A stretch of 64,000 bases of DNA, from positions 124,001-188,000 of the forward strand of contig NZ_CP023540.1 of NCBI RefSeq assembly GCF_003692615.1, read 5' to 3'. Both the position numbers and the translations under genes were made by a program. Below the pieces are notes generated by a model that had not been told where the DNA came from, made no database searches, and saw nothing but the letters and a program-made list of their open reading frames with translations. Shown here in pieces: positions 17,092 through 26,244 of this stretch. Each line of letters starts with the position of its first letter. Positions within the stretch are counted from its first letter, which is position 1. Origin of the DNA: Chryseobacterium sp. 6424 (GTDB lineage: Bacteria > Bacteroidota > Bacteroidia > Flavobacteriales > Weeksellaceae).

Positions 17092-17424
17092 ATGAATACA
17101 AATACCCAAACCATTCAGGGAGTGTTGTCAATTGCCGCGCTGATTTGCCTGTTAGTCGGTTTTTTCAACCTTTTTTCCCCTGAAATCAACGGGATACTTT
17201 ATCACCATGTTTTTTATGTGTTGATTGGTGCCAGCTTTTTCTTCCAGGCTCCCACGTTCACTAATAAAAACATGATTTACCCGATGTACGCGGCAGCAGT
17301 GCTATGTGTGGTAGGCGCGTTTTTACCGCAGGATTCTCAGTTTGCTTTTATTAAGACGATCGGGTTGTTCGCGGGCGTACTATTGTCTATCTTTAACAGG
17401 CCACGCCCGGTACGCAGAGCTTAA
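17092..17424 (+). CDS. small membrane protein of unknown function
   Basis: A 110-aa hydrophobic protein with four likely helices (about residues 11-29, 37-52, 59-77 and 83-101) and a basic tail (RPRPVRRA). It begins three bases after panB, so it is probably translated from the same transcript. Its stop overlaps the stop of the convergent heme-binding protein gene by four bases. No family recognised. Confidence 0.72.
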   Translation: MNTNTQTIQGVLSIAALICLLVGFFNLFSPEINGILYHHVFYVLIGASFFFQAPTFTNKNMIYPMYAAAVLCVVGAFLPQDSQFAFIKTIGLFAGVLLSIFNRPRPVRRA

Positions 17425-17879
17425 TAATCCCCGGATTTTGATATGCTTTCAAAATAATTTGCGAGCAGTTTTCTTTCATCTGAAGTAAGATTGGCTTCCG
17501 GATGCTGCGCGATGTAACCTGGCATCGGCATCGTATAATCCTTCACGGAGGTGATGGTATTCTTCAGCATGCTTTTCTTTAAATCAGTGTTATAAGTTCC
17601 CCAAACAGAAAAGTTCAGGTGTTCCCGCCCTTCACTAACGTGGTTTTTAATCGACCATGAAATTGGTGCTACATAAGCATAATCGGGATATACCGTTTCG
17701 TTTGAATGGCAGTCGTAACACGCTTTCTTCAATATTTTTTGAACAGCGGGTGGGGTATTTAACACGCTTACGAAATTCACTTTCTTATCTACCGGTGCGT
17801 TGGTACGGTCGATAGGGATAAACTGTATCAGTGCAATCACTATCAGGCCCCAGTAAAGAATGTTTTTAAAGATTTTCAT
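17421..17879 (-). CDS. heme-binding domain protein (single CxxCH)
   Basis: A 152-aa protein with an N-terminal membrane helix and one heme c motif (CYDCHSNET, about residue 54), followed by PISWSIKNHVSEGREHLNFS and the tail LTSDERKLLANYF. These match the Bacteroidetes 'heme-binding domain' (Haem_bd) family. It probably faces the periplasm. Its start lies four bases after the stop of an Ig-like lipoprotein gene, so the two form an operon. Redox partner unknown. Confidence 0.85.
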   Translation of the reverse strand: MKIFKNILYWGLIVIALIQFIPIDRTNAPVDKKVNFVSVLNTPPAVQKILKKACYDCHSNETVYPDYAYVAPISWSIKNHVSEGREHLNFSVWGTYNTDLKKSMLKNTITSVKDYTMPMPGYIAQHPEANLTSDERKLLANYFESISKSGDY

Positions 17880-17883
17880 TGTT

Positions 17884-19542
17884 TTATCGGTTGTCTGAAG
17901 TTGCAGTGGCCGGCTGTTTAGCGATTTCAGTATTTTTCAGGTCCCAACTTTCACGGATTTCCCATAGTGGGCGTACATCCACAGTTTTGTGATACAGATA
18001 AACTTCTTCCGCAAAGGTTCCGCTGGCTAAGTCCGCAGCTTCCCACAGGCCATTCTCATTACTGTCAACCAACAGTCTGGCCCTATATCTCCCAGGTTTT
18101 AATGCGGTGAATATCTGTTGGTTACCGGAACTGTATACGGAATACGCGATAGTGTTGTTCTCAGTCAATAATTGCAGCCAATATTTGTTTTGGGGCGCAT
18201 TTTCGAGCGTGAGGATGAAGGAGCCGTAATTTTCTGTTCTGTCGGTTTCGAAATCGAAACGATATGACTTGGTGATGGTTTCATAGAATGAAGAAACGGT
18301 TTCGCGCGGTACGGTAAGCGAATATTTCTTTCCTTCCTTAAAATCAGACGTGATGTGTATTTCATACGGGTTACGCGCCGAAATTCTTGCTGTAAAAGGT
18401 TGTTGGGTGCTGTCGGAAACCAAGGTCCATTTCTGTGGGTCGATGGTATCGATGGCATAGTTCGAACTGATCGCAAAATCATTTCCCGGAGGCAACATAT
18501 TTCCTTTAGCGTTAGATACAATCATTTCATTCTTCGTGTTGTACCGGTAAAAAGTCGAAACAGTGTCTTGCGTTACTCCGTTATCGTAACTGAAACGCAG
18601 GTTTTCACTGGCAGTGATCCCGATATTGCTTTTTTCAGCATCAAACCAGATGTTTACAGAGTCAGATTTTGGGCGGTGGGTGATCTTATAATCCTGAAGT
18701 TTCTCGTTCAGCGAAGCCACTTTCACACGATCGGGATTTCCCTCAAAAATCATTAAAATGCCACCCGGGGTTTCTTTCATTTCTACATAACGGACGCTCT
18801 TACGCGAAGGGTAGAGGGTTATATTCAGCCCTGAGATACTTTTATCAAGTGTAATAGGCTCGCGGCTGAAACCTACATTTTCGTTTCCGGGATCGTATAC
18901 GGAATTGGAGTTGCTGTCTTCAAAGGCTAAAATCCGGTAATTTCCTGGTGAAAGATAATTCAGTTCATAGTAACCGTCTGGGTCGGCTTTGGTGATGTAA
19001 TAGGGTTTCTGGCGGTAATTTAAAGAATCCTGATCGCGGTAAAGGCCAACAACCAAATTACGCTCATCCTTACTGTTCGTGGAGTTTTCAAAGATTGTTT
19101 TCAGTTCGCCACTGATGTAAAGTTCATCAATTTTTTCACCCGTAGAAAAGGCAAAATTGTAATACCGAAGCGGATTTCCTTCATTATTATCCTGTATCGC
19201 GTTGCCGAAATTGAAGTTATATGTGGTATTGGCTTTCAGCGTATCATCCCATTTGATCAGCAAATATCTGTTAGGCGTGCCGGATGGGATAATCTTCGTC
19301 ATCTTCTGCAAAGGCGGCGAAATAATCAACTGCCTATTGATATCCTTCAAGGTAATGTATTCATCAAAATCTATCCGAAGTTCCCGGATATCGAGGGGTA
19401 CATTTACACGCGGAGTATCAATATTACTGCCCGTTACTTGCGGTGCCAGCGTGTCTCTATCACCTCCTACGGGCGAACCTACGCGGGCACAAGCCTGCAG
19501 CAGCAATGTAAATATGAACAGATAAAAGAGCTTCCTCATCAC
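17884..19542 (-). CDS. Ig-like (Big_5/SbsA-type) domain lipoprotein
   Basis: A 552-aa protein with a lipoprotein signal (LFTLLLQAC by codon 18). The N-terminal part has the Big_5 pattern (GSNIDTPRVNVPLDIRELRI, FDEYITLKDINRQL, then FNFGNAIQDNNEGN and FAFSTG). Later comes a carboxypeptidase-regulatory-like stretch (YYELNYLSPGNYRILAFEDS). Probably a surface or periplasmic structural protein; no enzyme motif is seen. An alternative start lies one codon in. Confidence 0.8.
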   Translation of the reverse strand: MMRKLFYLFIFTLLLQACARVGSPVGGDRDTLAPQVTGSNIDTPRVNVPLDIRELRIDFDEYITLKDINRQLIISPPLQKMTKIIPSGTPNRYLLIKWDDTLKANTTYNFNFGNAIQDNNEGNPLRYYNFAFSTGEKIDELYISGELKTIFENSTNSKDERNLVVGLYRDQDSLNYRQKPYYITKADPDGYYELNYLSPGNYRILAFEDSNSNSVYDPGNENVGFSREPITLDKSISGLNITLYPSRKSVRYVEMKETPGGILMIFEGNPDRVKVASLNEKLQDYKITHRPKSDSVNIWFDAEKSNIGITASENLRFSYDNGVTQDTVSTFYRYNTKNEMIVSNAKGNMLPPGNDFAISSNYAIDTIDPQKWTLVSDSTQQPFTARISARNPYEIHITSDFKEGKKYSLTVPRETVSSFYETITKSYRFDFETDRTENYGSFILTLENAPQNKYWLQLLTENNTIAYSVYSSGNQQIFTALKPGRYRARLLVDSNENGLWEAADLASGTFAEEVYLYHKTVDVRPLWEIRESWDLKNTEIAKQPATATSDNR

Positions 19543-19566
19543 GAATTTTGCACAAAATTAATAAAA

Positions 19567-20844
19567 TTATTCGCTGTAGCTTTCCACGGCAGCAGCCGGA
19601 TGACTCCCAGAAGCTTCCTTCGCATGTCCGCTGTCGCTGATGATCTTCTGGAGTTTCGCTTTTTCCGGCGGGAAATCCTCAAACAAACCAGAAAGCGCCA
19701 TTGATGAATATACACGTTGAGAATATTTGTTACCGATCGCAATAATGGTGACATTTGACTTCAGCAAATGTGCAAAGACCGAATTGGTCCCGTGCCACCA
19801 GCCGTTGTGATACGTCAGTTTTTCACCATTATCGAAAATCTTCATCCGGAAACCTATTCCGTAGTTATTTACCCCCGGTCTTTCATTGCTGTAAGGCTCG
19901 AAAATCAGGTTATGAAGGTCAAGATCAAGGAACTGTTTGGCGTAGAGCGCTTTAGAGAAGTTCAATAAATCGCGTGGTGTAGTGTACACGTTTTTATCTC
20001 CATAAATAGCATCCAAATGATCATAAGGATATACTTTAGGACCGTTTTGAAAGAAAGATTTTGCGGCAGAGAGGGTGTCTTTTTCCTGAAAGATATAAGT
20101 ATGCTTCATCTTCAGTGGCCGGAAAACCATTTGCTGCATCGCCTCCGGGAAAGGTGTCGCGGTCACTTTCTCGATGATTAAAGCCAATAGCACGTAATTG
20201 GTATTGCAATACATGAAGCCGGTGTCGGTATTGCGCGCAAGTTCGGGCTTGTATTTGATTAAGAAATGCAGGATGTCTTGATTTGACAGAAATTTCTTGT
20301 CAAGCTCAGCAGGTCTGGGTTGTATCTTTTCTATGAAATACTCGTATTTCGGTAAGCCGCTGCGCTGGGTAAGCAGCGTAAAAACAGTGACTTTCGGGTA
20401 CGGAAAACCTGGGAATATCTTTGTAAGTGGTTCGTGGAGATTAAGTTTGCCAGCTTCTACCAACTTCATCGTAGCCATCGCCGTAATGGATTTCGAGATG
20501 GATGCTACGTGCAACGCCACGGTATCGTTAATAGGGTTTTGCTGAAAATCCTGGCTGTATCCGCGGTAGCCTTCATAGAGGATTTGGTCGCCTTTTGCGA
20601 CTAAAAAGCCGCCCCACAAATCGCCTTTCACCCATACTTTTTCATAATATCGGTCTATCACCTCCACAATAGAGTCTTTATTCTTCAGCCGGTTATCGCG
20701 TCTTTTGAAAATCTCATCCAGATCTATCCCCCCAAAATTAGGCAGTGAGGTTGCTGGCGTCTCTGGTTCGCTGTTTGCTTTGGTGCAGCTGCTTAGGGTA
20801 AAAATGCTCAGGAGGATGAATACAATCCTGCGAAGTATGACCAT
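19567..20844 (-). CDS. serine hydrolase, class C beta-lactamase-like lipoprotein
   Basis: A 425-aa protein with lipoprotein signal (IFTLSSC) and a serine beta-lactamase/penicillin-binding fold. The catalytic SxxK is in HVASISKSITAMA, the YxN motif in FMYCNTNYVLLA, and an HNG segment near residue 340 (LTYHNGWWHGTN) occupies the place of KTG. Such proteins act as D-amino-acid peptidases or esterases; substrate unknown, and antibiotic resistance is not implied. The C-terminus is Ser/Ala-rich. Confidence 0.85.
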   Translation of the reverse strand: MVILRRIVFILLSIFTLSSCTKANSEPETPATSLPNFGGIDLDEIFKRRDNRLKNKDSIVEVIDRYYEKVWVKGDLWGGFLVAKGDQILYEGYRGYSQDFQQNPINDTVALHVASISKSITAMATMKLVEAGKLNLHEPLTKIFPGFPYPKVTVFTLLTQRSGLPKYEYFIEKIQPRPAELDKKFLSNQDILHFLIKYKPELARNTDTGFMYCNTNYVLLALIIEKVTATPFPEAMQQMVFRPLKMKHTYIFQEKDTLSAAKSFFQNGPKVYPYDHLDAIYGDKNVYTTPRDLLNFSKALYAKQFLDLDLHNLIFEPYSNERPGVNNYGIGFRMKIFDNGEKLTYHNGWWHGTNSVFAHLLKSNVTIIAIGNKYSQRVYSSMALSGLFEDFPPEKAKLQKIISDSGHAKEASGSHPAAAVESYSE

Positions 20845-20926
20845 GTGTGATAGTTAAAGACAAAAAAGTTCCGCAAGATAAGGGATTTCCCTACAAAATA
20901 GATAAGGCAGCGGTCATAAAGATTTG

Positions 20927-21862
20927 TTAAGAACCGCCGAACTGTGCCAGAATCTTATCTACGATTACCTGTGCAAGTTTCTCTTTGCTCTGTATCGTCC
21001 AGCCTGCAATGTGCGGCGTAACAATCACTTTCTCAGAGTTTAAAAGATACTTCAGGTCTTCATTTACGTGCTCGATGTTTTCAAATGAAGGTTTCTCGAA
21101 TTCCAGTACATCCAGGCAGGCACCTTTTATTTTCCCGTTTTCCAGTGCGTTTTTCAGTGCGGCTGTTTTCACATGTTTCCCGCGGGCGGTGTTGATCAGG
21201 TAGAAGTTTTTTTTCATTGCTGAAATAAACGCTTCGTCAATTAAATGATGGCTTTCTGGCGTTTCCGGCAAATGAAGGCTGATGATTTCTGCCTCTTGCT
21301 GAAGTGTCTCTAATGAAACCTGTGTGGCAAACGCATCGGAAAGATCTGGCAGTACATCATGAAAGATCACTTTCACACCAAAACCTGAGAGCCGCCGTGC
21401 AACAGCTTTCCCCATATTTCCGTAACCAATGATGCCAAAGGTTTTGCCTAACAGTTCGTCGCCGCGGTTTTCCTCGCGCTTCCAGATGCCATGTTTCACT
21501 TCCTGCGCTGCAATGAAAAGGCGATGCATCAAAATCAGCAACATACCCACTACATGCTCTGCCACCGAGTCCCGATTGCCTTCAGGTGAGTTTATGAGGC
21601 CGATGTTGAGTTCCTTGGCCAGATCAACATCAATATTTTCCATGCCGGCGCCAACGCGTGCGACAAATTTTAGATTTTTACCTTTCAGAAGCAAACTTTT
21701 GTCGATAGGGATGCGACTTCGCAGGATGATGCCATCAAATTGACCTATTTTTTGAAGAATATCTTCGTAGCTTGAGGTGGTGTCTTCTTCTATCGAAAAG
21801 CCTTTCGCCGAAAGCTGTTCTGTAATAAGCGGATGATTTTTATCGAGTTGTAGGATTTTCAT
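20927..21862 (-). CDS. D-2-hydroxyacid dehydrogenase (phosphoglycerate dehydrogenase-like)
   Basis: A 311-aa NAD-dependent dehydrogenase. The Rossmann motif is GIIGYGNMG. The catalytic Arg lies in NTARGKHV, the Glu in DVLEFEKPS and the His in TPHIAGWT. It lacks the C-terminal ACT domain of many SerA enzymes, so it may be a 3-phosphoglycerate dehydrogenase of the short type or another D-2-hydroxyacid dehydrogenase. Its ATG overlaps the upstream thioesterase stop by one base (TGATG), so the two are coupled. Confidence 0.88.
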   Translation of the reverse strand: MKILQLDKNHPLITEQLSAKGFSIEEDTTSSYEDILQKIGQFDGIILRSRIPIDKSLLLKGKNLKFVARVGAGMENIDVDLAKELNIGLINSPEGNRDSVAEHVVGMLLILMHRLFIAAQEVKHGIWKREENRGDELLGKTFGIIGYGNMGKAVARRLSGFGVKVIFHDVLPDLSDAFATQVSLETLQQEAEIISLHLPETPESHHLIDEAFISAMKKNFYLINTARGKHVKTAALKNALENGKIKGACLDVLEFEKPSFENIEHVNEDLKYLLNSEKVIVTPHIAGWTIQSKEKLAQVIVDKILAQFGGS

Positions 21863-22380
21863 CAGCTATCCTGAAAAAGTTTCTTCAGTTCAATGGATTC
21901 TGTGGGTTTCATTCGGCCTGATAAGATCAGTGAAAGTTCCTTACGGCGCTGTGCTGCTGCGTAACGGCTGTGTTCAAGCTCGGTTTCAGGCTCAATTTTT
22001 GGGATTGGGATGGGCCGGTTAAATTCATCAACAGCTACAAACGTATAGATGCCTTCGTTGGTATGGATTTTCTTCTGATTAATTGGGTCATCCAGCCAAA
22101 CATCCACATAAATTTCCATAGAAGTTGAAAATGCCCGCGAAACCTTCGATTCCAGCACTACAATGCCGCCCTCTGGAATGGGATGGTTGAAGGAAACATG
22201 GTTTACCGAAGCCGTAACTACACGGCGTTCGCAATGGCGGGCTGCAGAAATAGAGGCGCAACGGTCCATTTTCGCAAGAAGTTCGCCACCGAAGAGATTC
22301 CTGAGGGAGTTGGTTTCGTTTGGCAGAACGATATTGGTCATCACCGTTAGCGATTCTGAGGCTTTTTTAATTTTTTCCAT
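21862..22380 (-). CDS. acyl-CoA thioesterase (hotdog fold, YciA/ACOT type)
   Basis: A 172-aa hotdog-fold enzyme that hydrolyses acyl-CoA. NETNSLRNLFGGELLAKMD contains the conserved N...GG region of this subfamily, followed by TASVNHVSFNHPIPEGG. Its first 34 bases overlap the end of the upstream HU-like gene in another frame, and its end overlaps the dehydrogenase start by one base. The three genes therefore read as one tight operon, although their functions are not obviously connected. Confidence 0.88.
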   Translation of the reverse strand: MEKIKKASESLTVMTNIVLPNETNSLRNLFGGELLAKMDRCASISAARHCERRVVTASVNHVSFNHPIPEGGIVVLESKVSRAFSTSMEIYVDVWLDDPINQKKIHTNEGIYTFVAVDEFNRPIPIPKIEPETELEHSRYAAAQRRKELSLILSGRMKPTESIELKKLFQDS

Positions 22381-23069
22381 GTATGTGAGGTGGTTTTTAC
22401 GGCGGCTAAAGTATCCGTCTTTAATGTATCTGAAATTACCTGCACCGTGGCAGTGTCTTTCTTTATGATTGTTTGCTTTTTTGGTTGGGGTGCAGCCGGT
22501 TTCTCTTTAAGTAGGGATTTCTTCCCGAATATAAGTTCAGGCTGTGTCGCTGCAAAATACCCAAGAACGCCGACAATCATTAATAATGGGAGTAACCAAT
22601 TAAGCGTTCTCCCGAAGCGGTAAGGTTTTTTTTCTGTCGGAACAGCGCGCGATTTCTTGATGTCCGATATTTTAATTTCTTCCAGACCGTAGAAATCGGG
22701 GGCGAGATTTTCTAACCGAAGCCCAGAAAAGTACGGTTGGCTGCCATCTGTCCTGAAAGTGCCGAGGCCTTCCAGGGAAAGTGCACCTTCTTTTTCGATG
22801 GTGGCGTTCCAGTAACTTACTTCCTGCTGAATGTCAGCTTGCGCATCGTTTACGGGAATGTTTTTTTCCTGAGCTAAATAATGTGCGAAAGTATCATCCG
22901 CTATATTCGGGTGTGGGTCGAACGCCACTTCTTTGCCCGGCGGAAGGATTCGGTTAGTGGTACTTTCGACCACCGCGTTGGTGTTTTTCAGATAGAATAT
23001 ACCGAAGTTCTCAACAGAAACTTTGCCGTGTTTTTTCAGGAAATTGAACAGATGCGCAGAAAAATTCAT
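22347..23069 (-). CDS. HU-CCDC81-like membrane protein
   Basis: A 240-aa protein starting MNFSAHLFNFLKKHGKVSVE, with two short HU-like modules (about residues 1-60 and 61-130; GKVSVENFGIFYL and GALSLEGLGTFRT). Then comes a basic stretch, one membrane helix (LNWLLPLLMIVGVLGYFAA) and a Lys/Thr-rich tail. This matches the flavobacterial 'HU domain' family thought to link the cell envelope with DNA or peptidoglycan. The ATG at 23069 lies five bases after a promoter box; the longer frame to 23111 would cross the promoter. Confidence 0.8.
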   Translation of the reverse strand: MNFSAHLFNFLKKHGKVSVENFGIFYLKNTNAVVESTTNRILPPGKEVAFDPHPNIADDTFAHYLAQEKNIPVNDAQADIQQEVSYWNATIEKEGALSLEGLGTFRTDGSQPYFSGLRLENLAPDFYGLEEIKISDIKKSRAVPTEKKPYRFGRTLNWLLPLLMIVGVLGYFAATQPELIFGKKSLLKEKPAAPQPKKQTIIKKDTATVQVISDTLKTDTLAAVKTTSHTWKKLKKPQNR

Positions 23070-23074
23070 GATGG

Positions 23075-23105
23075 CAAATTTATGTTTTTTGACTGACTTA
23101 ATCAA
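23075..23105 (-). promoter_or_regulatory. promoter of the HU-like operon (TTG-N20-TAAATTTG)
   Basis: On the minus strand TTG at 23105-23103, a 20-base spacer and TAAATTTG at 23082-23075, five bases before the ATG at 23069. Both elements fit the Bacteroidetes consensus, and the implied transcript starts at the start codon. Confidence 0.7.
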
Positions 23106-23136
23106 AAACAAAAAAGACCGCTGTAGCAGCAGTCTT
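23105..23136 (-). terminator. intrinsic terminator of the T9SS cargo gene
   Basis: On the minus strand AAGACTGCTG pairs with CAGCGGTCTT (one G-U) around a 3-nt loop, followed by TTTTTGTTTTT. The T run touches the -33 element of the next promoter. Confidence 0.85.
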
Positions 23137-23157
23137 CATAAGGTTATGGGATAAAAA

Positions 23158-23838
23158 TTATCGTGCAAATTTCACTATTTCGGTTGTCTTGCCGGTTATC
23201 TTGACCAAATAGATGCCGTGTTTGGATACGTTCAGGTCAATCGCGTTTCCATCAGCGGACGTTTTGATGGTATGTACCAACTTGCCGGACATTTCATACA
23301 CTGTAATCTCTATACTACCTTTATGGGAAGTGTAAAGTTTGCCGTTGATGACCGTAGATTTTTTTGTAGTCATACCATCAGCAGTGGCCAAGGAGGAGAG
23401 GGTAGTAGGAGTAAAACCGAAGTTGGCAGCCATGAGGTCTGCAGATTGGTTGGTTGCGCCATTCTGTTGATTCTTGAAGACAAACCCCAGGTTAGTGATG
23501 CTAGTACCCGTAGGGAAAACCTTATTACCATTGGTGAAGGCTTTAGTACTAAGGTTTATGGTACCTACATACGCAGAGGCCGCGGCGTCCCAGTTCATCG
23601 TAACATTAGAGTTAGACCAAGCATCTTCGTACAATGTGCCTGTGCTGTTGCTGTTAGCGGGACTCCATACGTGTACCCAGAAAGTGGGTGCCTCGAAACC
23701 GGGGCTGTAGATGCTATAATCGTTATTTGCGCCGTAAGTTAGCTTTACTACGCCGGGTGAGGTTACCTGTACTACCAACTGCGCAGAAAGAAGCGCCGCG
23801 GTGAAAATGGAAAATGCCAGGGAATAGAATTTTTTCAT
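23158..23838 (-). CDS. secreted protein with T9SS type A sorting domain
   Basis: A 226-aa protein with a Sec signal peptide (FYSLAFSIFTAALLSAQ). A beta-rich middle part carries FWVHVWSP and other Trp/Asn-rich segments. The C-terminal ~65 residues are the type IX sorting domain (ITVYEMSGKLVHTIKTSADG, then DLNVSKHGIYLVKITG and VKFAR). The protein should be exported through the T9SS to the cell surface. It has its own terminator. The mature domain is not one I can name. Confidence 0.85.
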   Translation of the reverse strand: MKKFYSLAFSIFTAALLSAQLVVQVTSPGVVKLTYGANNDYSIYSPGFEAPTFWVHVWSPANSNSTGTLYEDAWSNSNVTMNWDAAASAYVGTINLSTKAFTNGNKVFPTGTSITNLGFVFKNQQNGATNQSADLMAANFGFTPTTLSSLATADGMTTKKSTVINGKLYTSHKGSIEITVYEMSGKLVHTIKTSADGNAIDLNVSKHGIYLVKITGKTTEIVKFAR

Positions 23839-23902
23839 GTGTATATGTTTTAATTATCACCAAAATAATTAAAATATTATCTCAGCACATCATTCCATTG
23901 AT

Positions 23903-26032
23903 TTATTTATAATTACTCCCCAGGATATGTACGCTTACCCCAAAAAGAAAATTAGTACCAGCCTGGGAAAAATATACCGGACCATCATACACATATCCAT
24001 TGTTAATGTATTTTTGGTTTAAAATGTTATTAATTAGAAGTTTAAAATCAATTACGGTGCGTTTAAACGGTACGCTGTATTTCATGTTTAGATCAGTCAG
24101 GAAATAATCATCAAGCCGAAAGTCTGGGTTGTTGGTGTTGTCTAAAAACTGTCTCCCAATATATTGATTATTAAGTGATAAGCTCAATTTATTGTTTGGT
24201 GTGAAATTCACCGATAAATTCGCGATGGTAGCCGGTGAAAATGAGATCGGGGTGTCGCCTACCTCTACAATGCCTTCATCCGTCTCATAGCGGAAGTTGA
24301 TGTTTTCATTTTTACTTAAAGTCAGGTTTCCGGAAATATTCCATTTAGCGGAAAGTTTCGCCAACGCACCCAGTTCTAGCCCCAGACGGTAACTGCGCCC
24401 GGAGTTCACGCGGATGAATTCGCCGATATTGTTAATTTGCCCGCTCAGCACAAGTTGATTTGCGTAATTCATGTAGTAAATGTTTCCGGTAAATGAGAAG
24501 TCGCCCATGCGTTTCTCGATCCCCGCCTCGAAATCATATAATTTTTCGGCCTCAGTCTCAGGGTTGGCAAAAAGATCATCGCGGTTGGGTTCGCGGTGTG
24601 CCACAGCGGCAGAAATAAAGATCTTACCGGCTTCAATCTTATAGTTAATGCCTGCTTTCGGGTTGAAAAAAGTCCATTTCTTATCTAAATTTTGGCCTTC
24701 ATCATCGCCTTGGAGCAAGATCTTCGTGTTGTATGAAATGTTTCGGAGTTGTAAATCCCCGAAAAACTCAAAACGGTTTTTTGTAACGATAAATTTCGCA
24801 AATCCCGCCGCTTCATTTTTCAGCGAATTGTTTCTGTAATATTCATGTTCATCGATTTGTGGGAAATACACGCCCGTCACATTTCCAAAATGACGCCCAT
24901 AATATTGATTACCAACCAATCCGAAATTCAAATCCAAGTTTTCAAATTTCCCGTATAAAGTTGAAACTACTCCATAAAAATCATTATCTAACCATTTTTT
25001 TCTGATGAAATCGCTTCTTTTAATCTCGGTACCGGTTTGGAAAATATTGGGAAGATTGTATTTTGAAAATTTAGCATCTTGCTTATAATTTTCGTAATAA
25101 CCTTTGCCTTTGGTGTAGTGGAAAGTGGTTTCCATATTCCAACGGTCGTTCAGTTCCTGTTCCCACAAAAGCTGATAATGATTTTGTCGGTAATTATCGG
25201 TTTCATTATCATAAAAACCAATAATATTTTCCCAGTTCGCATCATAGATCGCCCCGGAATAGTTGAATTTTGGGTTGGTTTCCCAAGTTGCTTTATCGAT
25301 TCCGTTCCAGGCTTGGTATGTTTTTTCTTTGCCTCCAAACGCCATCAAACGGATTTTGGTTCTGTTTTCTTCAAAAAGCGCGGTAAAGTTGTAAGAATTA
25401 AGATCAGAAAAAGCCCGGTCGATATATCCGTCAGAATGAATGTGGGTATAACGCCCCATCAATGACAGCCGGTCTTTCCAGAATTTACCGGAACCGATTT
25501 CGGCGGAGTATTTATAGGTGTTAAACGATCCGTAGCTGTTGTCGGATTTTATATAAAACTTCTCCTCCGGATTTTTAGAAATCACGTTGACACTCGCGCC
25601 AAAGGCAGAAACTCCGTTAGAAGATGTCCCTACACCGCGCTGAATGATGATTTGTGAAGCCGAACTGGTGAGATCCGGAACATTTACGAAAAAAGTTCCC
25701 TGGGATTCCGAATCATTGTACGGAATGCCGTTCATCATTACATTGATGCCGTTTCCACCCACGCCGCGTATGCGCAAACCTGTGTATCCTATGCCGTTAC
25801 CCGCATCTGAGGTAGAAATTACAGAGGTCTGGTTTTTTAATAAAATGGGTAGGTCCTGGCCTAGATTCCTGTTGCCGAGGTCTTTTTCAACGTTGATGAT
25901 TTCTTTGGAAACCGGTAATCTTCGGGTGAAATTCACGCTTTCGATTTCATGAATTTTCAACGTGTCCTGCGCTTGCGTCTGCGCCAGATAGAGTGGCCCT
26001 GCGAAAAGGCCTAAAATAAAAAATCCTTTCAT
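23903..26032 (-). CDS. TonB-dependent outer-membrane receptor, probably for thiamine or a precursor
   Basis: A 709-aa receptor. A signal peptide (FFILGLFAGPLYLAQTQA) is followed by the plug domain (LRIRGVGGNGINVMMNGIPYN; IIIQRGVGTSSNGVSAFGAS) and a 22-strand-type barrel, ending with an aromatic-rich last strand. A TPP riboswitch lies directly upstream in the same orientation, which points to thiamine or a thiamine precursor as the ligand; this inference rests on the regulation, not on residues in the barrel. Confidence 0.93.
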   Translation of the reverse strand: MKGFFILGLFAGPLYLAQTQAQDTLKIHEIESVNFTRRLPVSKEIINVEKDLGNRNLGQDLPILLKNQTSVISTSDAGNGIGYTGLRIRGVGGNGINVMMNGIPYNDSESQGTFFVNVPDLTSSASQIIIQRGVGTSSNGVSAFGASVNVISKNPEEKFYIKSDNSYGSFNTYKYSAEIGSGKFWKDRLSLMGRYTHIHSDGYIDRAFSDLNSYNFTALFEENRTKIRLMAFGGKEKTYQAWNGIDKATWETNPKFNYSGAIYDANWENIIGFYDNETDNYRQNHYQLLWEQELNDRWNMETTFHYTKGKGYYENYKQDAKFSKYNLPNIFQTGTEIKRSDFIRKKWLDNDFYGVVSTLYGKFENLDLNFGLVGNQYYGRHFGNVTGVYFPQIDEHEYYRNNSLKNEAAGFAKFIVTKNRFEFFGDLQLRNISYNTKILLQGDDEGQNLDKKWTFFNPKAGINYKIEAGKIFISAAVAHREPNRDDLFANPETEAEKLYDFEAGIEKRMGDFSFTGNIYYMNYANQLVLSGQINNIGEFIRVNSGRSYRLGLELGALAKLSAKWNISGNLTLSKNENINFRYETDEGIVEVGDTPISFSPATIANLSVNFTPNNKLSLSLNNQYIGRQFLDNTNNPDFRLDDYFLTDLNMKYSVPFKRTVIDFKLLINNILNQKYINNGYVYDGPVYFSQAGTNFLFGVSVHILGSNYK

Positions 26033-26140
26033 TCTTTTAATTTTTTTTAATATTAATTGAATAAAAGGGGCGATTAAAAAGTATGACCTTTTTTAATTTA
26101 ACAATGCCACAACATTGGTAAACGACATATCGGTACACTT

Positions 26141-26216
26141 ACAAAGTTCCCTAAACAGCATTACCTGTTCCAGGTTCATTGGGTATAATCTCAGCTTTTT
26201 ACAGCACCCCTTTAGT
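26141..26216 (-). promoter_or_regulatory. TPP (thiamine pyrophosphate) riboswitch
   Basis: Read on the minus strand, the conserved TPP aptamer segments appear in order: GGGGTGCT, GCTGAGA, ACCC, TGAACCTGG, CAGGTAATGCTG and TAGGGAA. An outer P1 stem is formed by TAAAG (26214-26210) and CTTTG (26146-26142). It lies about 110 bases before the TonB receptor gene. The segment between contains an AT-rich inverted repeat (TTAAAAAAGGT...ACTTTTTAA) that may be the expression platform. Confidence 0.93.
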
Positions 26217-26244
26217 TTCAGGCCACGAATTTAATGATAATTTC

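Noticed and set aside
19567..20844. Beta-lactamase resistance gene
   Set aside because: SxxK and YxN are present, but the protein belongs to the broad serine hydrolase group with an HNG-like third motif; resistance cannot be inferred.
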